Origin: Nageia nagi
Lineage: Eukaryota > Pinophyta
Direction of reading: 5' to 3'
DNA: 64,000 nucleotides
Assembly: GCA_050084985.1 (NCBI GenBank)
Contig: JBITNC010000001.1
Coordinates: 171,058,001-171,122,000 of the forward strand
Positions 58,560 through 64,000 of this stretch are shown in pieces; positions within the stretch are counted from its first letter, which is position 1, and every line of letters starts with the position of its first letter. Made by a program: the position numbers and the translations under genes. Under the pieces are notes generated by a model that worked only from the letters and a program-made list of their open reading frames with translations, searched no databases and was not told the origin of the DNA.

Positions 58560-58893
58560 TAATATTGTAGGAGAAATTGGAAAAAAAAGAAGCAATGTTG
58601 AAAATATTGAAAAATAAGATGCAAAAACCTAACAACTAAAATAATACCAATGATAATGAGGAAAGATTTAGTAATAATGATGTTGATCTTATTGGATCTA
58701 GAATAGATTAAGAACTTGCAAAAGACTTGAAAATACTTTCACTTCTAGGATTTAATAGAAAACATGGAGGTGAAGCTACAAAGGATTGGTTGGAAGAGAT
58801 GGAAACTTACTTTTCTATGAAAAATATTTCTTCCAAATCTTAGACTACTTGGGCTACAATGAATTTTTTAGACTAGCTTTATAATGGTGGAAA
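58560..58893 (+). pseudogene. Ty3/gypsy gag N-terminal part, cut by copia D
   Basis: Reads KKEAMLKILKNKMQKPNN, a gap, then KHGGEATKDWLEEMETYFSM and TTWATMNFLD, followed in another frame by a WW pair near 58886. The layout W-L-x-x-M-E-x-Y-F ... A-x-x-x-L ... A-L-x-W-W is that of chromovirus-type gag. It stops where copia D begins at 58894; its continuation would lie beyond the window. Confidence 0.7.
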
Positions 58894-59414
58894 TGTTGAA
58901 ATTGGACCACATAAGACTTCTAAAATTGAGCTTAAAAATGGATATTTTTCAATGTCTAAAAAAATGTAGCACCCCATTGTGTTTGTAAAATAAATACCAT
59001 CACATTTTAGGTAGTGTATAAATGTGATCACGCAACACATTTTAACTATAACACGACTATGTTTCTTCTTGATAATTCCTGGGCAATTTTGGTGACCTGT
59101 TAAGAAGTTAGAATTCATTTTTTCAATTACGTGAGTTCATTTTGATTACTATTTTTGATTGGTTATATTCAATATGTATAAATTATATTTTCAAATATGT
59201 ATTTGGGTTAGATTATGGAATCATATGGTGTAACTTGTAAATTACACCCTATTCTTGTAAAGCAAACTGTTTAACGAAATGTCACATTAATAATTCCACT
59301 TCATTTTTTATATTTGTTTTAATTTGTGATTTGGATAACACTTATATAAATGTATAATGAATGAATGTTGATTCTATATGTTTTTTAATATTTGATAAAG
59401 TGTTTAATACTTCA
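58894..59414 (+). repeat. 5' LTR of copia D
   Basis: 521 bp, TGTTGAAAT to ATACTTCA. The first ~105 bp match 63892-64000 at roughly 80-85% by eye. Confidence 0.9.
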
Positions 59415-59415
59415 T

Positions 59416-59432
59416 TTTGGTGTTATAGCTAG
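59416..59432 (+). other. Primer-binding site (copia D)
   Basis: TTTGGTGTTATAGCTAG next to the LTR end, a diverged TGGTATCAGAGC initiator-Met site. Confidence 0.75.
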
Positions 59433-59539
59433 TAGATCTAGATTGAGTTTTATTAGGTTTAAAACTATGGGTATTTTGCAAAAAGTTTTTTGGAAAGAAT
59501 TTCTTTTGAAAATCCAATAAGTATTAAAGTCTTGTTATC

Positions 59540-60560
59540 ATGGAAAATATTTTCAAATCAATACTAATTCCAAAATTTTATGGGACAAATTATGAATACT
59601 AGAGCATCCAGATGATGACTCTCTTGAAAGGAAAAGACTTATGGGATGTTGTTGATGTTGGATACATAGAACTAGCTGATTGGAGTGTTCTAAGTGGAGA
59701 TTAAAAAGAAAAAAGAAATTTAAAGTGATGAATAAAAAGAATTTTTTTTCCTTATCACATATTCAAGCCACTCTTGATAAGAGCATTTTCCCAAGAATCT
59801 TAGTTCATAAAACCGCTATTGATACATGGAAAGCTTTGAAAGAAGGCTATCAAGGAAGTGTTAAAGTGAAGGAGGTAAAACTTCAGATCCTTAGAAGAGA
59901 TTTTGAGAATCTCACATAATATGAAAATGAGAGTATGGGTGATTATTATGTATAGGTGAATGCCATAGTAAATAAAATGGCCACCTTTGGTGATGATTTG
60001 GAGAAACCTTTGGTAATTAAAAAAGTCTTGAGGACTTTATTGCCAAAATGGGATAATGTGGCTCTAGTAATTGAAGAAACTAAAGATCTTTCTACTCTAG
60101 AATTTTATCAATTGGTTGGATCTCTCACATATAAATAAAATAGGTATTTGAGAAGGTACAAGATTGGTACAAGTGAAGAATAAGCATTCTCAATAAAAGA
60201 GAATGACAATACTAGTGGAAGAGGTAAAGGTAGAGGCTCTAAAGGTAGAGGTCAGAATGATAGAGGAGGAAGAAGAGGCTCTTTGTAAGGGGAAGAGGAA
60301 GAGGAAGAGATCAGATTTTAAATGGTGACCAAGCCAATAGTGTAAGTGCAAGTACTAGAGGAGGATATACTACAATAGGTAGAGGAAGAAACAAAAGGAA
60401 TGTACAATGCTATCATTGTAACAAATTTGGCCATTTTGAGAGAGTGTAGGTTGAAACAAGCCTCTCAATACAATCAATCAGCAAATTATGAGAAAGAAAA
60501 AGATTCTTATGGAGATTACAAGGAATAATATACTTATGAAGAATATTTCTTATTTCTTTC
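59540..60560 (+). pseudogene. Copia gag with zinc knuckle (element D)
   Basis: Starts MENIFKSILIPKFYGTNYEY at 59540, followed by a TAG where relatives have W, then MTLLKGKDLWDVVDVGYIE. After a frameshift: DTWKALKEGYQGSVKVKEVK (59680-59919) and MATFGDDLEKPLVIKKVLRT, LPKWDNVALVIEETKDLSTL (59956-60138), the copia gag core. A Gly/Arg-rich stretch at about 60210-60390 precedes VQCYHCNKFGHFER, a C-x2-C-x4-H zinc knuckle whose last Cys is lost to a small deletion near 60440. Gag packages the element RNA. Confidence 0.85.
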
Positions 60561-61000
60561 TATTGTCCAAGAGGAGAATCATGGAGCCAAAGCACTTCTT
60601 TCACATGAACAAGAGGATGAAACTTGGGTTCTTGATAGTGGTTGTTCACACCACATGATCAAAAAACAAGAAACTCTTATAATCTCTTGATCATTCATTT
60701 ACTTCTAGCATCAAACTTGGGGATGAAAAGCTTTTGGAGGTGATTGCAAAAGGGGACATGACGGTTCCTACTAAGAAAGGTACTATGAAGGTAAAAAGTA
60801 TTTATTTTGCTTTTGATTTGAAACAATATCTTTTAAGTGTTGGAAAAATGTTGGAAAATAATTATAAATTTCTTTTTGAAGATAAAATGTGTAAGATATA
60901 TAATAATAATAGAGGTGGAAGGTTGGTCACTACAGTGAAAATGAATAAAATAAGCTTTTTCCCATCGAGTTTGTAGAGTAAGAGGGAGGTTTTGCTTGTG
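60561..61000 (+). pseudogene. Copia protease region (element D)
   Basis: TWVLDSGCSHHMIKKQ at about 60621 is the aspartic protease active-site block (DSG) of copia elements; stops and a frameshift follow. 60734-60976 continues with GDMTVPTKKGTMKVKSIYFA and LLSVGKMLENNYKFLFEDKM, the protease-integrase junction. Confidence 0.85.
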
Positions 61001-61900
61001 TAAGAATTGATGATAGTGCTAATTTATGGCATTTGAGGTTTGGCCATATGAATTTTTAGAGTTTAAAGATTTTTTGTCCCCTTATTTATGTTTTTCCAAA
61101 GGTACAAGATACTAATATAGCATGTGAAGGGTGTGCTCTTAGAAAGCATGCAAGGGGCATTTTCCAAAGAATGAAGCATGGAGAGCTCAATCTCTATTAC
61201 AATTGGTGCATAGTGATCTTTGTGGACCAATGCAAACACAAATTATGGATAAATTTTATTATTTTCTTACCTTTATTGATGATTTTTTTAGATATATTTG
61301 GGTATTCTTTTTTAAACACAAAGATGAGACATTTGAGTGCTTCAAGATTTTTAAAGCTAGTGTTGAGAATCAATGTGGGTATATAATTAAGTGTTTAAGA
61401 ATTGATCATGGTGGTGAGTTTTTCTTTAATGATTTCTTGAAGTTTTATATAGGTTATAACATTAAGAGGCAATTGACTTCACCATACATACCCCAACAAA
61501 ATGGAGTGGCTGAAAGAAAGAACTAGAATTTGGTAGAAATGGCTAGGTGTATGATGCATACAAAAGGTTTGAGTAATTTTTATTGGGTTGAAGCTATTTG
61601 AACTATTGTTTATATTTTAAATATGATTTATACAATGAGTTTGTATAATGTTACTCCTTATTATTTTTGGCTTAGAAAGAAGCCAAGTGTGAAACATTTA
61701 AAAGTTTTTGGTCATCTTGCTTATGTTCATGTGAATGATGATAATAGAAAAAAGTTTGATGCTAAGAGTGAGAAGTGTATTTTTATTGGCTATAGTGAAC
61801 ACTTCAAAGCTTACAAATTTTTTAATCCAATTTATCACAAAGTGGTGGTGTCTAAAGATGCCATTTTTGCTGAAGAGGAAAGTTGGAAGTCTTAAAAATG
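61001..61900 (+). pseudogene. Copia integrase (element D)
   Basis: Zinc-binding start LWHLRFGHMNF and CEGCALRKHARG (HHCC). The core at 61203-61526: MVHSDLCGPMQTQIMDKFYY, TFIDDFFRYIWVFFFKHKDE, LRIDHGGEFF, PQQNGVAERKN, so the D, D and E residues are all present. The second part at 61623-61895: PSVKHLKVFGHLAYVHV and KFDAKSEKCIFIGYSEHFKA. Separate stops at 61527 and near 61600. Confidence 0.92.
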
Positions 61901-62099
61901 CCAAAAGTTTGTTTTTGATGATGGTATATTTGAAGAGAATGCTTCAAATGACCAAGGAAGTGTTCATCCCAGCCATGTTTCACACAATCAAGTTCAGCCT
62001 AGATTTGGTTTTTCTTCACAAATGGGATCTTTAAGTGCATCTTCAAGTCCATAACATTGTTCTTATTCACCTCCATCATCAAGTGCAAGTGTAAATCCA

Positions 62100-63110
62100 T
62101 CAATAAGAGGTAAAAGGGTGATAAAGGATCATCCTTCTTCTCAAATGTTGGATCAAAATTTTTCAAGAAGGTTGACAAGGAGTCAACACAAAGAGTTAGA
62201 TGCTACTTTACAAAGGTTGAAAAAATTGCAAATGTTAGGAGATGAAGAAAATCGTGAGCCTAAAGGTGATATGGTAAATTATGCTTTAATGGTTTCTACT
62301 TCTACTTCCAATTTTCATGTTTCTAGTTCTTCTAAAGTTACTAAAGTTGATGATTTTCAGCCTTCTTATTTTGATCAAGCATGTTCTAAAAAAGTGTCAA
62401 TGAAGGCTATGAATGAAAAGATTTCTTCCATTTTTAAGAATGGCATATGGGAATTATGTAAGTTGCCCCAAAATAGAAAATGCATTGGATGTAAATGGAC
62501 CTACAAGATCAAAAGGAATAGTGATGGTTCCATTGAAAGATACAAATCTAGGTTGGTTGCAAAAGGATTCAAACAAAAGTATGGCATATATTATGAGGAG
62601 ACATGTGTTCCTATTGCATGGAAAGAGACAATCTAGATGGTACTTTCATTGGCTACCCACAAGCATTGGAATGTACATCACATGGATGTGAAGAGTGCAT
62701 TCCTTAATGGCTATCTTGAAGAAGAAGTGTATGTGGTACAACCTTAAGGTTTTGAGGTTCAAGTTAAAGAATATTAGATTTATAGATTAAATAAAACTTT
62801 GTATGGGGTGAAGAAAGCTCCTAGGCCTTGGTACATAAGAATCAATGACTACTTTTCAAATGTGGTTTTCAAAGAAGCAAGAGTGAGAATACTTTATATT
62901 ATAAGAAACAAGGTATTGAAATTCTACTTGTTTGTTTTTATGTAGATGATTTGTTGTTTATGGAAAGTAGTTTTTCATTATGTGATTCTTTTAAAGCTAG
63001 ATGAAAAAGAAATTTCATATGATTGATATTGGTTTGATGAGTTACTTATTAGGCATGAGGTACATCAAATACATGATGAGATATTTCTTTATCAAACTAA
63101 GTATACTAGA
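62100..63110 (+). pseudogene. Copia reverse transcriptase (element D)
   Basis: 172-codon piece 62118-62636: FQPSYFDQACSKKVSMKAMN, ENALDV/CIGCKWTYKIKRNSDGSIER and SRLVAKGFKQKYGIYYEETC. Stops follow, then a HMDVKSAFLNGYLEEEVYV block near 62685, LNKTLYGVKKAPRPWY near 62787 and FYVDDLLFMESSF at about 62938, the YVDD active site. Then a frameshift at about 63000. Non-functional. Confidence 0.88.
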
Positions 63111-63840
63111 GAGATGTTAAAAAAGTTTAACATGAGTGAATGCAAACCTATAGCTACTATAATTACACATGGAGAGATTTTGTGTTTAGATGATGGGGCT
63201 GAAAAAGTAAATAAAATAGAGTATAGGAGCATTGTGGAAAGTTTAATGTTCTTATCTAACACAAGGATGAATATATACTATATAGTATCATTTTGTTCTA
63301 GGTACATGGCTAATCCTTCTTTCTTGCACTTGAAAATAGAAAAAAGAATATTGAGGTATGTGTGTGGTACAATAAATTTTGGTATTCATTACTTCTCTAC
63401 TGATAATGTGAAGCTGATTGGTTTTAGTGATAGTGATTGGGGAAATAATCTTGATGATCAAAAGTCCACTAGTGAAAATTGTTTCTCACTTGGTACAGGT
63501 TTGGTTAGTTGGAGTTCTAAGAAGCAACCTATAGTAGCTTTATCTTATATAGAGGCTAAGTTTGTAGCATTGACCTTAGATGGCACACAAGCCTTATGTC
63601 TTTGAAAAGTTCTTGAAGAGATAGGTGAGAAATAGGAACACTCTACAACTCTTTTTTGTGACAATTAAAGTGCCATTAAGTTGGCACAAAATCCATTCCA
63701 CCATGCTCATTCTAAACACTTTGATATCAAGTACCATTTTATCAAAGACATGGTGGATAAGAATTTGATTACACTAATATATTGTAATATAAAAATTAAA
63801 TTATTGATATATTTACAAAATAAGTTACCAAATTTTAGTT
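63111..63840 (+). pseudogene. Copia RNase H (element D)
   Basis: 163-codon piece 63114-63605: MLKKFNMSECKPIATIITHG, SIVESLMFLSNTRMNIYYIV, RYVCGTINFGIHYFSTDN, then GFSDSDWGNNLDDQKSTSEN and SWSSKKQPIVALSYIEAKFV. D, E and the second D positions of copia RNase H are readable. After a stop: FCDN, SAIKLAQNPFHHAHSKHFDI and KYHFIKDMVDKNLI. Confidence 0.9.
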
Positions 63841-63880
63841 TTTGATGTTGAAAGACCTGATTGTTATCCTTCTCACCATC

Positions 63881-64000
63881 AAGGGGAAGTATGTTGAAAT
63901 TGGACCTTGTTAGACTTCCAAAATCAAGATTAAAAATAGATATTTTTCAATATCTAATAAAATGCAACACCATAGCATATTTGCAAAATAAATACCATTT
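63881..64000 (+). repeat. Polypurine tract and partial 3' LTR of copia D
   Basis: AAGGGGAAGTA (63881-63891) is followed by TGTTGAAATTGGACC; the LTR is cut by the window end after 109 bp. Confidence 0.9.

Larger units (their letters stand above)
58894..64000 (+). mobile_element. Ty1/copia element D, runs off the window
   Basis: 5' LTR 58894-59414, PBS, gag, protease, integrase, RT, RNase H, polypurine tract, then the first 109 bp of the 3' LTR at the window edge. Integrase before RT shows Ty1/copia. Frames change at least twice and stops are common. It sits inside a gypsy gag. The TSD cannot be checked because the right end is outside. Confidence 0.93.

Noticed and set aside
61171-61386. 71-codon ORF overlapping the copia D integrase
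   Set aside because: Out-of-frame shadow of the integrase frame at 61203-61526.

Overview
The window looks like nuclear DNA from a large, AT-rich, repeat-dominated land-plant genome. Mixed Ty3/gypsy and Ty1/copia remnants, nested insertions and many decayed PPR (pentatricopeptide repeat) fragments fit a gymnosperm well, but the species cannot be fixed from sequence alone. I see no intact protein-coding gene, rRNA, tRNA, CRISPR array or organelle segment. Almost everything is a transposable element or pseudogene with frameshifts and stops.

Layout. 0-5.5 kb: AT-rich DNA with a 370-bp tandem duplication and a ~3.3-kb array of two alternating ~400-bp unit types. 5.5-10.3 kb: truncated minus-strand Tat-lineage Ty3/gypsy element (A) with an internal 1,088-bp tandem duplication. 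10.7-31 kb: a decayed minus-strand PPR locus, partly tandemly amplified. It is split by a full-length minus-strand Tat element (B, 11527-24636, TSD ATTAT) and a Ty1/copia element (25540-29760, TSD TATTT). B itself carries a 4.86-kb non-coding insertion (17092-21953) with LTR-type ends. 31-36.5 kb: AT-rich DNA, two SINE-like sequences and a chromovirus 3' end (integrase plus chromodomain). 36.8-37.6 kb: an 822-bp Pack-MULE carrying a piece of an LRR receptor gene, with a perfect 9-bp TSD, inside a ~0.8-kb tandem duplication whose other copy still shows the empty site. 41-43.5 kb: two chromovirus tails in opposite orientation. 44-44.6 kb: a plus-strand PPR fragment. 46.3 kb: a primer-binding site repeated in tandem. 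48.2 kb: a small GC-rich island. 49217-57446: full-length plus-strand Tat element (C, TSD CAAAG), the best template for A and B. 58.3-58.9 kb: start of another gypsy element (PBS plus gag), cut by a Ty1/copia element (D) that runs from 58894 past the window end.

The three Tat copies share gag, protease, RT, RNase H, a second (archaeal-type) RNase H and integrase in that order, followed by a ~0.8-kb non-coding 3' region. B minus its nested insertion is about 8.24 kb, against 8.23 kb for C. The copia element at 25.5 kb has a notable decay pattern: about 2.5 kb of reading frame without a frameshift but with 21 in-frame stops. All of them can be explained by C-to-T or G-to-A change, mostly at former CAG, as expected from methylated-cytosine deamination in a silenced element.
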